Shown in pieces: positions 8,395-17,738 of a stretch of 64,000 nucleotides of DNA. Every line of letters begins with the position of its first letter. The stretch's first letter is position 1. A program made the translations under genes and the position numbers. The DNA is from an uncultured Isoptericola sp. (lineage in GTDB: Bacteria; Actinomycetota; Actinomycetes; Actinomycetales; Cellulomonadaceae), in the NCBI GenBank assembly GCA_947497265.1, contig CANMFP010000009.1:1-64000 (forward strand). Direction: 5' to 3'. Under the pieces are notes generated by a model that had not been told where the DNA came from, ran no database searches, and was given only the letters and a program-made list of their open reading frames with translations.

Positions 8395-9995
8395 CCTTCC
8401 GCGACCGGCCCGACAGCACCGAGCCGACGTTCGCCGCACCAGCAGCCCCCGGGGCGCCGAGCGTTACGGAGGGACCGCCGTCGGGCACGGACGTTCCCGG
8501 GCCGACGGCGGAGGTCCCGCCGGGCGCACCGGACGAGCAGCACTGGGGCTGGTTCGCGCAGGTGCCGCTGCGGGTACGGCTGGTGGCGATCCTCGTGCTG
8601 CTGCTGGGCGCCGGGATGATCATCGCCGGCCTCACGACGCGCACCGTCGTGTCGAACTACCTGGTCGACCAGCTCGACACCCAGCTCAAGCAGTCGGCAC
8701 AGGGCGTGGCCCGCATGACGGCGCTGAACCCGGCCGAGGGCAGCCAGCACATCCCCAGCGAGTACGCCGTCACCCTGCGCAGCTGCAACGGGCTCGACGG
8801 CGGCCCGGCAGGCTGGACCGCGACGCTCGATCGGTTCGGCGAGCCGCAGATCCCCGACGAGTCGCTGACCGCCGTCGTGGACCGCGGCCTCGAGCCCTTC
8901 ACCGTCGACTCGGAGGGCGGCTCCGACCCGACGACGTGGCGCGTCGTGTCCATCCCCTGCAGCCAGACGCAGGACAGTCCCGTCGAGGGCGCCGCGTACG
9001 TCGCCCTGCCCATGGCCGCGGTCGACAAGACGACCGCCTACCTGTCGAGCTCGCTGCTCTGGTCGGGCATCGGGATCGTCGTGCTCGGCGGCGCGCTCGC
9101 GTTCTGGCTGATGCAGCACTCGCTGCGCCCGCTGCGCCGCATCGAGGCCACCGCCGCCGCGATCGCGGAGGGCGACCTGTCGCGCCGCGTGCCCGAGCAG
9201 CCGCCCTCGACGGAGGTCGGCTCGCTGTCGCACTCGCTCAACGCGATGCTCACGCAGATCGAGTCGGCGTTCGCCGTGCAGGAGGCCTCCGAGCAGCGGA
9301 TGCGGCGCTTCGTGTCGGATGCGAGCCACGAGCTGCGCACGCCGCTCGCCACGGTGCGCGGCTACGGCGAGCTGTACCGGATGGGCGCACTCGACACGGA
9401 CGAGAAGGTCGAGGACACGATGGTGCGCATCGAGGACTCGGCCCGCCGGATGGGCACGCTCGTCAACGACCTGCTCGTCCTCGCGCGCCTCGACGAGGGA
9501 CGGCCCATGCGGCACGAGGTCGTCGACCTCGCGGCGCTCGCCCACGAGACCGCGCAGGACCTGCACGCGCTCGACCCGACGCGCACCGTCTCGGTGACGG
9601 GGCTGGGGGGCGAGGCCCCGCCGTCGGCGCTGCGCACCGTCGGTGACGCGGACCGGCTGCGGCAGGTCCTGACCAACCTCGTGGGGAACGTCGCCCGGCA
9701 CACGCCGGCCGGGTCGCCCACCGAGCTCGCGCTCGGGACCGTGGCGGACGGCGTCGTGGTCGAGGTGCGCGACCACGGGCCCGGGGTCTCCCCGGAGCAG
9801 GCCAGGCGGGTCTTCGAGCGGTTCTACCGCGCCGACTCCTCGCGCAACCGCGAGTCGGGCGGGTCCGGGCTGGGCCTGGCGATCGTCGCCGCGATCCTCG
9901 GTGCGCACGGCGGTTCCGCCTCCGTGGTCGAGACGCCGGGCGGCGGCTTGACCGTGCGGGTTCTCCTTCCGGCTGCCGGCGGCTACGCTGCGTGA
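8391..9995 (+). CDS. Sensor histidine kinase (HAMP-HisKA-HATPase)
   Basis: 534 residues from the ATG overlapping the regulator stop. A Pro-rich cytoplasmic lead (about 60 residues) precedes the first span (VRLVAILVLLLGAGMIIAGL). An extracytoplasmic sensor region of about 140 residues and a second span (about 220-240) follow. Then come HAMP, the His box SDASHELRTPLATV, the N box NLVGNVARHT, and the G boxes DHGPGVS and GGSGLGLAIV. All catalytic motifs are intact. It should phosphorylate the upstream regulator. The long Pro/Ala lead is longer than usual for the class. Confidence 0.92.
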   Translation: MTFRDRPDSTEPTFAAPAAPGAPSVTEGPPSGTDVPGPTAEVPPGAPDEQHWGWFAQVPLRVRLVAILVLLLGAGMIIAGLTTRTVVSNYLVDQLDTQLKQSAQGVARMTALNPAEGSQHIPSEYAVTLRSCNGLDGGPAGWTATLDRFGEPQIPDESLTAVVDRGLEPFTVDSEGGSDPTTWRVVSIPCSQTQDSPVEGAAYVALPMAAVDKTTAYLSSSLLWSGIGIVVLGGALAFWLMQHSLRPLRRIEATAAAIAEGDLSRRVPEQPPSTEVGSLSHSLNAMLTQIESAFAVQEASEQRMRRFVSDASHELRTPLATVRGYGELYRMGALDTDEKVEDTMVRIEDSARRMGTLVNDLLVLARLDEGRPMRHEVVDLAALAHETAQDLHALDPTRTVSVTGLGGEAPPSALRTVGDADRLRQVLTNLVGNVARHTPAGSPTELALGTVADGVVVEVRDHGPGVSPEQARRVFERFYRADSSRNRESGGSGLGLAIVAAILGAHGGSASVVETPGGGLTVRVLLPAAGGYAA

Positions 9996-10094
9996 CGGCC
10001 CGGTCAGCGGGCCGTCGGGGACCCGAGTGTCGGTCGACGGTCGTAGGCTGACAGGGAGACAAGGAACGATCTCCGAGCAAAGGTCTTGATAGCG

Positions 10095-10823
10095 ATGGGC
10101 GTCCCCAGCGCCGGCGCGCCGCAGTGGTTCCTCTCGGCGTTCGTCCGCACCTGCCGGGGGGCGGGCGCCACGGAGCCCGAGGAATCGATCCGTGCGGTGG
10201 GCGAAGAGCTCATCGAACGGTGGTCCGGGCCTGGCCGCCACTTCCACAACCTGCGCCATCTCGCCGCCGTCCTGCACCGGGTCGACGAGCTTGCTCACGA
10301 GACCCACGAGCCCGACCTCGTCCGCCTCGCCGCCTGGTACCACGGCGCCGTCTTCGACGCGGACCGCAAGGTCGCGTACGCGACCCGCGGCGGGGAGCAG
10401 ACCACCCTCAGCGCCGAGCTGGCGCGCACGCAGCTCGTCCAGCTCGGCGTGCGCGTGGAGTCGGCGGACCGCGTCGGGGAGCTCGTGGACACGCTCGCCC
10501 GGCACAAGGCCGCACCCGGCGACTTCGACTCCGCGGTGCTCAACGACGCCGACCTGGGCATGCTCGCCGCCGAGCCCCAGCGGTACAAGGAGTACGTCGC
10601 CGCGATCCGCGCGGAGTACGCCCACATCCCGCTGTCGGACTACCTCGACGCCCGGATCAAGGTCCTGACCAAGCTGCTGGGCCGCCCGAAGCTCTACGTG
10701 AGCCCGCTCGGGGCGACCTGGGAGGAGCCCGCGCGGCAGAACCTCGACGCCGAGCTGCACCGGCTCGTCAAGGAGCGCCGCAAGCTCGGCCAGGAGGCGA
10801 CGGCGGGCCCGGCCCGCCAGTAG
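10095..10823 (+). CDS. HD-superfamily metal-dependent phosphohydrolase
   Basis: 242 residues from ATG 10095 (a TTG start 9 bases upstream is also open). The HD signature is HFHNLRHLAAVL, then DLVRLAAWYHGAVFD, with a later catalytic Asp in VLNDADLGML. This matches the predicted HD phosphohydrolases of the COG4339 type, whose substrate is unknown. It is probably cytosolic and stands alone. The coding region ends in TAG, whose final G is also the first base of the tandem array at 10823. Confidence 0.8.
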   Translation: MGVPSAGAPQWFLSAFVRTCRGAGATEPEESIRAVGEELIERWSGPGRHFHNLRHLAAVLHRVDELAHETHEPDLVRLAAWYHGAVFDADRKVAYATRGGEQTTLSAELARTQLVQLGVRVESADRVGELVDTLARHKAAPGDFDSAVLNDADLGMLAAEPQRYKEYVAAIRAEYAHIPLSDYLDARIKVLTKLLGRPKLYVSPLGATWEEPARQNLDAELHRLVKERRKLGQEATAGPARQ

Positions 10824-10922
10824 CCGAGGTAGTAGCGCTCGCGCCGAGGTAGTACGGCGCACGCCGAGGTAGTAGCGCGAGTGCCGAGGTAGTTGCTCGC
10901 CCGGCGAGGTAGTTCGTCGTCC
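10823..10922 (+). repeat. Stop-anchored 20-bp tandem array, 5 units
   Basis: Five units of exactly 20 bp start at 10823, 10843, 10863, 10883 and 10903. The core is GCCGAGGTAGTA in the first three; units 4 and 5 decay to GTAGTT. About nine variable bases follow each core. The array begins on the last base of the HD gene's stop codon and points along that gene. The first unit is identical, base for base, to a unit at 25995 in the largest array. Confidence 0.9.
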
Positions 10923-11014
10923 ACAGGCTGTGGACGACGGCGGCGCTCGCCCGTCGCTGCCCTCTACCGTCGTGCGCAGCCCGGTCCACCGGGACGACGA
11001 CGGAGGAGACAGCT

Positions 11015-11302
11015 ATGCGGTACGAGGTCGACAGCGAGCGGGTCGCGCAGGCGAGCGCCGCCGTGAACGGTTCCGTGGGTGCCATCCGGGCCGAGGTGGG
11101 GGCGATGATGCGCCACCTGCAGGACCTGCAGTCGAGCTGGCACGGCAGCGCGGCGACGTCCTTCGCGGGCGTCATGACGCAGTGGCAGTCCGCGCAGGCG
11201 CAGGTCGAGACGGCTCTCGACTCGGTGACGGCGGCGCTCCAGTCCGCCTCGACCACCTACGCCGACGCGGAGAGCCAGGCGGCCCGCCTCTTCGCCCGCT
11301 GA
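11015..11302 (+). CDS. WXG100-family (ESAT-6-like) protein
   Basis: 95 residues, all helical, with the WxG turn at SSWHGSAATSF near the middle and an opening YEVDSERVAQASAAVN typical of WXG100 proteins. These are substrates or chaperone-like partners of type VII (ESX) secretion, folding as helical-hairpin dimers. The start has a strong GGAGGAG site. No EccC ATPase, membrane component or LXG toxin is nearby, so it is an orphan in this window. A clear YxxxD/E export tail is not obvious (the C-terminus has YADAE). Confidence 0.85.
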   Translation: MRYEVDSERVAQASAAVNGSVGAIRAEVGAMMRHLQDLQSSWHGSAATSFAGVMTQWQSAQAQVETALDSVTAALQSASTTYADAESQAARLFAR

Positions 11303-11313
11303 CCCGGTTCCCT

Positions 11314-11385
11314 GTTGTGGGCGTGATTTCTGGCCCGAAATGACCGGTTGAGCCGCTTTTCGAGCCCAGAAATCACGCCCACAAC
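11314..11385. terminator. Dispersed hairpin family member A
   Basis: Arms 11314-11333 (GTTGTGGGCGTGATTTCTGG) and 11366-11385 are perfect complements of 20 bp around a 32-base centre. It lies between the convergent WXG100 gene and the MerR gene, where it can terminate both. The same arms recur at 12292-12363 and, with a compensated base pair, at 17532-17603. Confidence 0.8.
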
Positions 11386-11399
11386 ACTTCCGGAGGCGA

Positions 11400-11792
11400 T
11401 CACGCGAGGGCCTCGACGACCGGGCACGGCTCGGCCGGGTCAAGGCGCTCCGCGGTGAGCACCTCCTCGAGGGCCGCCCGCATGCTGCGCAGGTCGGCGA
11501 TCCGCTCGTCGATCTCAGCCAGCTTCCCACGGCCGCGCTCGCGCACCTCGGGTGTCACGCGCAGGCCCGAGCGGGCGTCGTCGGACATCTCCAGGAGCGC
11601 TGCGAGCTCTCCCAGGCGGAACCCGAGCTCCTGACCTCGCCGCAGGAACCGCAGGCGCCGGACGTGCTCGTCCACGTACCGGCGGTAGCCGTCTCTGTCC
11701 GGGCGCGGGTCCGGGAGCAGGCCGCGCCGCTCGTAGAACCGCACCGTGGACACCTTGACGCCGGACCGGTCGGCGAGCTCCGATATCAGCAC
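11400..11792 (-). CDS. MerR-family transcriptional regulator
   Basis: 130 residues. The N-terminal MerR winged helix reads ISELADRSGVKVSTVRFYE, then RRGLLPDPRP, then GYRRYVDEHVRRLRFL. A dimerisation coiled coil follows (about residues 80-120). The C-terminal region has a single Cys (EPCPVVEAL), too few for a mercury-type metal site but compatible with another ligand. The gene sits 9 bp downstream of a small membrane-protein gene on the same strand and is probably co-transcribed with it. The target is unknown; the adjacent membrane protein is the best guess. Confidence 0.85.
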   Translation of the reverse strand: MLISELADRSGVKVSTVRFYERRGLLPDPRPDRDGYRRYVDEHVRRLRFLRRGQELGFRLGELAALLEMSDDARSGLRVTPEVRERGRGKLAEIDERIADLRSMRAALEEVLTAERLDPAEPCPVVEALA

Positions 11793-11801
11793 GCCGCCAG
11801 C

Positions 11802-12251
11802 CTAGGCTCGTGCGGGCTCGGGCTCGGTCCCGAACGCGGCGGAGGTGCGCCGCCTCGCGCTGAGCACCGCGCCGGCCTGGACCACGCCCCAGAGGACCTC
11901 CGGGACCAGGAACGCCACGATCACCGTCGAGGCGCCCGCGGCGAGAGCCACCACCATCGCGAGGCTGAACAGTGCGCGCGCCACGGAGTCGGCGAGCCCC
12001 AGCGCGAGACTCGGCCGCCAGAGCCGCACGAGTGACCACACCGTCACCAGGCTTCCCGTGAGGCTGGCGAACAGCACGACGAACACGTCTGCCGGGTCCG
12101 GTGCGACGCCGTCGAGCCCCAGCCCGGAATGGGCACCGGCGAGCCCGGTCAGGACGAGAGCGGCCGTCCACGGCAGCGCGAACGGAGCCGTGACGAAGAG
12201 GTCATAGGCGGCGGAGAGCCGCACGGTGCGCAGTGCGCCGGTTCGAGTCAT
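11802..12251 (-). CDS. Small integral membrane protein
   Basis: 149 residues from ATG 12251, chosen over the GTG six bases upstream because AGAGGG lies at a proper distance. Four hydrophobic segments are visible: AYDLFVTAPFALPWTAALVL, VFVVLFASLTGSLVTVW, LFSLAMVVALAAGA and VIVAFLVPEVLWGVV. No enzymatic motif is recognised. It is probably an operon with the MerR gene 9 bp downstream. Confidence 0.65.
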   Translation of the reverse strand: MTRTGALRTVRLSAAYDLFVTAPFALPWTAALVLTGLAGAHSGLGLDGVAPDPADVFVVLFASLTGSLVTVWSLVRLWRPSLALGLADSVARALFSLAMVVALAAGASTVIVAFLVPEVLWGVVQAGAVLSARRRTSAAFGTEPEPARA

Positions 12252-12291
12252 GCGCACACCCTCTGGCCTGCACCCCGGTGCAAGGTCAAGC

Positions 12292-12363
12292 GTTGTGGGC
12301 GTGATTTCTGGGCCTGAAAAGCGGATAAATCGGGCAGGACGGGCCAGAGATCACGCCCACAAC
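12292..12363. terminator. Dispersed hairpin family member B
   Basis: Arms 12292-12311 and 12344-12363 repeat the sequence of the hairpin at 11314, with one G-U-tolerated change (GAGATC for GAAATC in the right arm). It lies downstream of groEL and upstream of the small membrane-protein gene, 18 bases beyond the groEL terminator hairpin. It may act as a second terminator. Confidence 0.75.
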
Positions 12364-12381
12364 CCACGGCACGGCACGAGA

Positions 12382-12431
12382 ACGGCGGCCGGCCGTCCCG
12401 GGAGAGGCCTCCCAGGACGGCCGGCCGCCGT
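12382..12431 (-). terminator. groEL terminator hairpin
   Basis: Arms 12382-12398 and 12415-12431 form a perfect 17-bp stem, with a nested GGGAG/CTCCC helix in the loop. It lies 40 bases downstream of the groEL stop codon on the minus strand and is the likely transcription end of groEL. Confidence 0.75.
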
Positions 12432-12471
12432 CGTGCGTGGCGCGGTTGCTACCGCGCCGAGCGGGCGTGGA

Positions 12472-14184
<1,713 letters not shown>

Positions 14185-14233
14185 TCACGGGCGTGGGCGT
14201 GCCTCACCTTTCGACCAAGGTTGTCGACCCCGG

Positions 14234-14260
14234 CTGTCACTCGACAGCCGAGAGTGCTAA
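14234..14260. promoter_or_regulatory. CIRCE operator 1 (HrcA site), weaker left arm
   Basis: The right arm GAGTGCTAA (14252-14260) is a perfect CIRCE half-site. Nine bases before it, CTGTCACTC (14234-14242) matches six of nine bases of the other half-site. It lies upstream of groEL. HrcA binds the TTAGCACTC-N9-GAGTGCTAA consensus and represses chaperonin genes. Confidence 0.7.
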
Positions 14261-14267
14261 CCCATTA

Positions 14268-14294
14268 TTGGCACTCTCCTGTCGAGAGTGCAAG
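14268..14294. promoter_or_regulatory. CIRCE operator 2 (HrcA site)
   Basis: TTGGCACTC (14268-14276), nine bases, then GAGTGCAAG (14286-14294). The arms match the CIRCE consensus at 8/9 and 7/9 positions with the correct spacer. It is centred 34 bp from the centre of the other CIRCE box, so groEL appears to carry a double HrcA operator. Confidence 0.85.
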
Positions 14295-14349
14295 ACGTTC
14301 GCCGTCGGCGCACAACCGCGCCCGACGGCGGCACCCCGGACACGACGAA

Positions 14350-14392
14350 GGCCGGCGCCCCCGACGCATCGATGCGCCGTCGGGCGCCGGCC
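14350..14392 (-). terminator. Cold-shock gene terminator hairpin
   Basis: A GC-rich stem (about 18 bp with one bulge, arms starting GGCCGGCGCC and ending GGCGCCGGCC) lies 33 bp beyond the stop of the cold-shock gene on the minus strand. It separates that transcript from the groEL control region at 14234-14294. Confidence 0.7.
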
Positions 14393-14424
14393 CTCGCCGA
14401 CGCGGTCTGTCTAGATCAGCACGA

Positions 14425-14628
14425 TCAGAGCGGGCGGACCTGCTCCGCCTGCGGGCCCTTCTGGCCCTGGCCGACCTCGAACTCCACCTGCTGACCCTCG
14501 TCGAGGGTGCGGTACCCGTCTGCCTGGATCGAGCTGAAGTGGACGAACAGGTCCTGTCCGCCGTCAGCCGGCGTGACGAAGCCGTACCCCTTCTCGGCGT
14601 TGAACCACTTGACGGTGCCCTGGGCCAT
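14425..14628 (-). CDS. cspA: Cold-shock domain protein
   Basis: 67 residues, the standard CspA length. The RNP motifs are present: KGYGFVTP (RNP1) and LFVHFSSIQ (RNP2), preceded by GTVKWFNAE. It binds single-stranded RNA and DNA and melts RNA secondary structure in the cytosol. The gene stands alone between groEL and a LytR_C-type gene. Whether it is cold-induced or constitutive cannot be told from the upstream sequence. Confidence 0.95.
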   Translation of the reverse strand: MAQGTVKWFNAEKGYGFVTPADGGQDLFVHFSSIQADGYRTLDEGQQVEFEVGQGQKGPQAEQVRPL

Positions 14629-14797
14629 CTACTTCTCCTCATCGTTCTGGCACACGGGGCCGACGCCCCGCAGTGAACAGGAGACTAGTGGCGGAGGTCA
14701 CTCGAAGGGAAGCATCCGAATCCAGGGTGTCGCGATCTTCGCGGACCGCGCCCGGGTCAGCTGACCGGTTCTACCCGCACGTGCGTGACCAGCGAGA

Positions 14798-15508
14798 TCA
14801 CTCAGCGATGTCGAGGGCTTCCTTGATGACGACCACGACGTCGCCGCTCGCAAGTGGCTGCTGCGACGTCTGTTCCGCCGGGATCCCCATGATCGCTGCG
14901 ACGGCTGCTGCCGTCTCCGCACGGCCTTCGGCGTACCAGACCACGTTGGTCGTCTGGCCAGAGTCACCGTCGTAGTTGTTCGCTTCCGTGTTGGTGAAGC
15001 CGTACGACGAAAGGGCGTCGGATCCCCGTCCGGCCTCGCCGCTCACGCCGCTGTCGTCGTTCAGCACCCGGACCAAGGCGCTGGTGTCGCCCTCAGCGAT
15101 CAGCGCGTCGATGTCCACCGCATCGTCCGTCACCTCGTCGCTCGGCTCCTCGGACGGCTCCTCGGTCTCGTCGCCCTCGCCCTCGTCACCCTCGGACCCC
15201 TCGTCGCCCGAGCCGTCGGTCGGCTCCTCGCCGGAGCCCTCGCCCTCAGAGCCCTCGCCGCCCTCGGAGTCCTCCGGCGCCGCCGACTGCTCGGAGGCCG
15301 CCGGCGGGTTCTCCGTCGGCGTGTCGCCGCCGTCGGAGAGGAAGGAGATGACGCCGATCCCCAGACCGGCGAAGACCACGGCGACGAGCAGGAACGGCCA
15401 GACCGAGCTCCACCCGCTCCGGGGCTCGCGGTGGACTCCCACCGGCGCTCCCTCGGGACCGCGGACGTCGAACTCGTCGGGCGGGTACGGGTACTGGCTC
15501 TTTGTCAC
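14798..15508 (-). CDS. LytR C-terminal domain membrane protein
   Basis: 236 residues from GTG 15508. A cytoplasmic N-terminus is followed by one span ([20 protein letters not shown]) and a strongly acidic Glu/Ser/Gly linker (about residues 70-125). A folded domain with [21 protein letters not shown] and [20 protein letters not shown] matches the LytR_C domain seen at the C-terminus of LCP cell-wall ligases and in stand-alone proteins. The probable location is the outer face of the membrane; function unknown. The next gene (DUF3263) lies 67 bp upstream on the same strand. Confidence 0.75.
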   Translation of the reverse strand: MTKSQYPYPPDEFDVRGPEGAPVGVHREPRSGWSSVWPFLLVAVVFAGLGIGVISFLSDGGDTPTENPPAASEQSAAPEDSEGGEGSEGEGSGEEPTDGSGDEGSEGDEGEGDETEEPSEEPSDEVTDDAVDIDALIAEGDTSALVRVLNDDSGVSGEAGRGSDALSSYGFTNTEANNYDGDSGQTTNVVWYAEGRAETAAAVAAIMGIPAEQTSQQPLASGDVVVVIKEALDIAE

Positions 15509-15575
15509 GCCGGACAGGGTAGCGGTTCCCCGCCCCGGGACCTACAGCCGTTGTTCAGCATCGCGCCACCGCAGG

Positions 15576-15896
15576 TCAGCCGTTCGTCCCGTCGAGTCGC
15601 CGGGCGGTGCGCGCCCGCTGGCGCGTGGCCCGCATCCGGCGCAGCCGCTTCACGAGCATCGGGTCGTGCTCGAGCGCGGCCGGGGTGTCGATCAGGGCGT
15701 TGAGCACCTGGTAGTACCGCGTGGCCGACATGTCGAAGAGCTCGCGCACGGCCTGCTCCTTCGATCCGGCGTACTTCCACCACTGCTTCTCGAAGGCGAG
15801 GATCTCGCGATCCCGGTCGGTCAGCGCACCGGGTTCGGTGACCGACGACGGGGCCTCCGTCGTGGTGTCGATGTCCTGGACCAGCATCTCGCTCAT
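15576..15896 (-). CDS. DUF3263 family protein
   Basis: 106 residues from ATG 15896. Core [20 protein letters not shown], then [20 protein letters not shown], a small helix-turn-helix-like domain found across actinobacteria. The Trp-Trp pair and the arrangement of helices suggest a DNA-binding regulator, but no function is established. It is encoded divergently from ung (78-bp gap) and codirectionally with the LytR_C gene, a neighbour pairing common in actinobacteria. Confidence 0.85.
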   Translation of the reverse strand: MSEMLVQDIDTTTEAPSSVTEPGALTDRDREILAFEKQWWKYAGSKEQAVRELFDMSATRYYQVLNALIDTPAALEHDPMLVKRLRRMRATRQRARTARRLDGTNG

Positions 15897-15974
15897 AGCG
15901 GCCAGTATGGGGCACCTCGGACGCCGTCCCGGGCATCCTGGGCCGCGCGTCGCGAGTGCGCTAGCGTCTCGTGC

Positions 15975-16667
15975 GTGGACTCCCCGACGACGACGCGACC
16001 CGCCCTGGACACCGTGATGGCAGCCGACTGGGCTGCCGCACTCGCCGACGTCGAGCCCCAGGTCCACGCGATGGGGGACTTCCTGCGCGCCGAGGTCGCG
16101 GCCGGGCGCACCTACCTGCCGGCGCCGGGCGACGTCTTCGCCGCGTTCCGCCGTCCGCTCGCGGACGTCCGGGTGCTGGTGGTGGGGCAGGACCCGTACC
16201 CGACGCCCGGCCACCCCATGGGCCTGTCGTTCTCGGTCCAGCCGCACGTCCGGCCGGTCCCCAAGTCTCTGGCGAACATCTACACGGAGCTGGCGGACGA
16301 CGTCGGCGCTCCCCCGCCGTCGTCGGGCGACCTGAGCCCGTGGGCCGACCAGGGCGTGATGATGCTGAACCGGGTGCTCACGGTGCGGCCGGGGGAACCG
16401 GCGTCGCACCGCGGCAAGGGCTGGGAGCAGGTCACCGAGGCCGCGATCAAGACGCTGGTGGCGCGGGGCGGGCCGCTGGTCGCGATCCTGTGGGGTCGTG
16501 ACGCCGCGTCGCTCAAGCCGTGGCTGGGCGCCACGCCCACGGTGGAGTCCGCGCACCCGAGCCCGCTGGCGGCCTACCGCGGGTTCTTCGGGTCCAAGCC
16601 GTTCTCGCGCGTCAACGCGCTGCTGGAGCAGCAGGGGGCCGCACCCGTGGACTGGCGTCTGCCCTGA
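15975..16667 (+). CDS. ung: Uracil-DNA glycosylase, family 1
   Basis: 230 residues from GTG 15975, which gives the normal family length; an ATG at 16017 would shorten it by 14. Motif A is [18 protein letters not shown] with the catalytic Asp. The DNA-intercalating motif is [13 protein letters not shown]. It removes uracil from DNA in base-excision repair. It is followed 14 bp later by an SGNH hydrolase gene, probably on the same transcript. Confidence 0.95.
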   Translation: MDSPTTTRPALDTVMAADWAAALADVEPQVHAMGDFLRAEVAAGRTYLPAPGDVFAAFRRPLADVRVLVVGQDPYPTPGHPMGLSFSVQPHVRPVPKSLANIYTELADDVGAPPPSSGDLSPWADQGVMMLNRVLTVRPGEPASHRGKGWEQVTEAAIKTLVARGGPLVAILWGRDAASLKPWLGATPTVESAHPSPLAAYRGFFGSKPFSRVNALLEQQGAAPVDWRLP

Positions 16668-16681
16668 GCGACGGGTGCAAG

Positions 16682-17524
16682 ATGGGGGACGTGAACTCGC
16701 CCTCCTCCACCCCGCGCTGGTCCCGCTACGTCGCGATCGGCGACTCGTTCTCCGAAGGCCTGTGGGACCCGTACCCGCACGCGGACGGCACGCCCGTGGC
16801 GGCCGGTACCGCGTCCGACGGCGTCCTGCGCGGCTGGGCGGACCGGCTCGCCGACCATCTGGCCGAGCGCCGCGGTGATGCCCCGTTCGAGTACGGCAAC
16901 CTCGCGATCCGGGGGCGCAAGCTCCGCCAGATCATCGCCGAGCAGGTCCCTCGAGCGCTGGCCATGGAGCCGGACCTGGTGTCGCTGGTCGGTGGCGGCA
17001 ACGACATCCTGCGTCCGCAGGCGGACGTGCACGGGCTCTCGGGGGCGCTCGAGCAGGCGGTCGCCGAGATCCGCTCGACGGGGGCCGACGTCCTGCTCGG
17101 GACCGGCTTCCGCACCGGCGGCGCGCTGAACTGGATGCAGGGCCGCGTCGGCATCTACAACGCGAACATCTGGTCGATCGCGCAGCGCCACGGGGCGTTC
17201 GTGCTGGACACCTGGGGCCTGCGTGGCCTGATGGACTGGCGCATGTGGTCCGACGACCGCATCCACCTCACCGACGAGGGGCACCGCCGCGTGTCGAACG
17301 CCGCGCTCGTGGGCCTGGGGCTCGAGCCGGACGACCCGGCGTTCGACGTCCCGCTGGACGTCGCGCCCCCGGTGCGGTTCTACCGGAAGCTGCAGGCGGA
17401 CGCGCAGTGGGCGCGGGTGCACGTGGCCCCCTGGGTCCGACGGCGGATCACCGGCACGTCGAGCGGTGACGGCCGGCTGGCCAAGTGGGCCGAACCGTCG
17501 ATCTGGCCGCCGTCCGAGCGCTGA
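16682..17524 (+). CDS. SGNH/GDSL hydrolase
   Basis: 280 residues from ATG 16682 (a GTG at 16691 is also possible; neither has an ideal ribosome site). SGNH blocks: the catalytic Ser in YVAIGDSFSEGL, the Gly block, Asn in LVGGGNDILRP, and the Asp/His pair in DDRIHLTDEGHRR. It is an ester hydrolase of unknown substrate. No signal peptide is visible, so it is probably cytosolic. It lies directly downstream of ung. Confidence 0.85.
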   Translation: MGDVNSPSSTPRWSRYVAIGDSFSEGLWDPYPHADGTPVAAGTASDGVLRGWADRLADHLAERRGDAPFEYGNLAIRGRKLRQIIAEQVPRALAMEPDLVSLVGGGNDILRPQADVHGLSGALEQAVAEIRSTGADVLLGTGFRTGGALNWMQGRVGIYNANIWSIAQRHGAFVLDTWGLRGLMDWRMWSDDRIHLTDEGHRRVSNAALVGLGLEPDDPAFDVPLDVAPPVRFYRKLQADAQWARVHVAPWVRRRITGTSSGDGRLAKWAEPSIWPPSER

Positions 17525-17531
17525 CCACAGT

Positions 17532-17603
17532 GTTGTGGGCGCGATTTCTGGGCTGGATATCGGCCCGAAAGGGACGAATCGGGCCAAAAATCGCGCCCAC
17601 AAC
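17532..17603. terminator. Dispersed hairpin family member C, with compensatory change
   Basis: Arms 17532-17551 and 17584-17603 repeat the hairpins at 11314 and 12292, but GCGTGATT has become GCGCGATT in the left arm, with the matching AATCGCGC in the right arm. The paired change indicates selection for the stem. One other position is mismatched. It lies between the convergent SGNH gene and tRNA-Thr. Confidence 0.8.
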
Positions 17604-17610
17604 GGAACGG

Positions 17611-17686
17611 TGGAGCCGCCTGTCGGATTCGAACCGACGACCTTCCGTTTACAAGACGGGAGCTCTACCAGCTGAGCTAAGGCGGC
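17611..17686 (-). tRNA. tRNA-Thr (anticodon UGU), CCA encoded
   Basis: The minus strand folds as a cloverleaf. The acceptor GCCGCCT pairs with AGGCGGC. The D-arm is GCTC...GAGC. The anticodon loop CTTGTAA carries TGT at positions 34-36. The T-arm is GTCGG-TTCGAAT-CCGAC. The discriminator is T73 and a genomic CCA follows (17611-17613). The anticodon stem has one C27-A43 mismatch at its base. It reads ACA/ACG threonine codons. Confidence 0.95.
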
Positions 17687-17738
17687 GGGAGCGGGGACCA
17701 GCCTACCGCGCGGCGGTCGGCCGGCCCCCGCGAGAGGG

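Noticed and set aside
8271-10862. Long minus-strand open frame opposite the histidine kinase and HD gene
   Set aside because: It is a shadow of genes with intact conserved motifs; its own translation matches no family I recognise.
11400-11792. Mercury-resistance (MerR proper) reading of the MerR-family gene
   Set aside because: Only one C-terminal Cys is present and no mer genes are nearby, so a metal-specific name is unsupported.
17611-17686. tRNA pseudogene because of the C27-A43 mismatch
   Set aside because: All other stems, the TTCGAAT loop, the anticodon loop and an encoded CCA are intact; one weak closing pair is tolerated.
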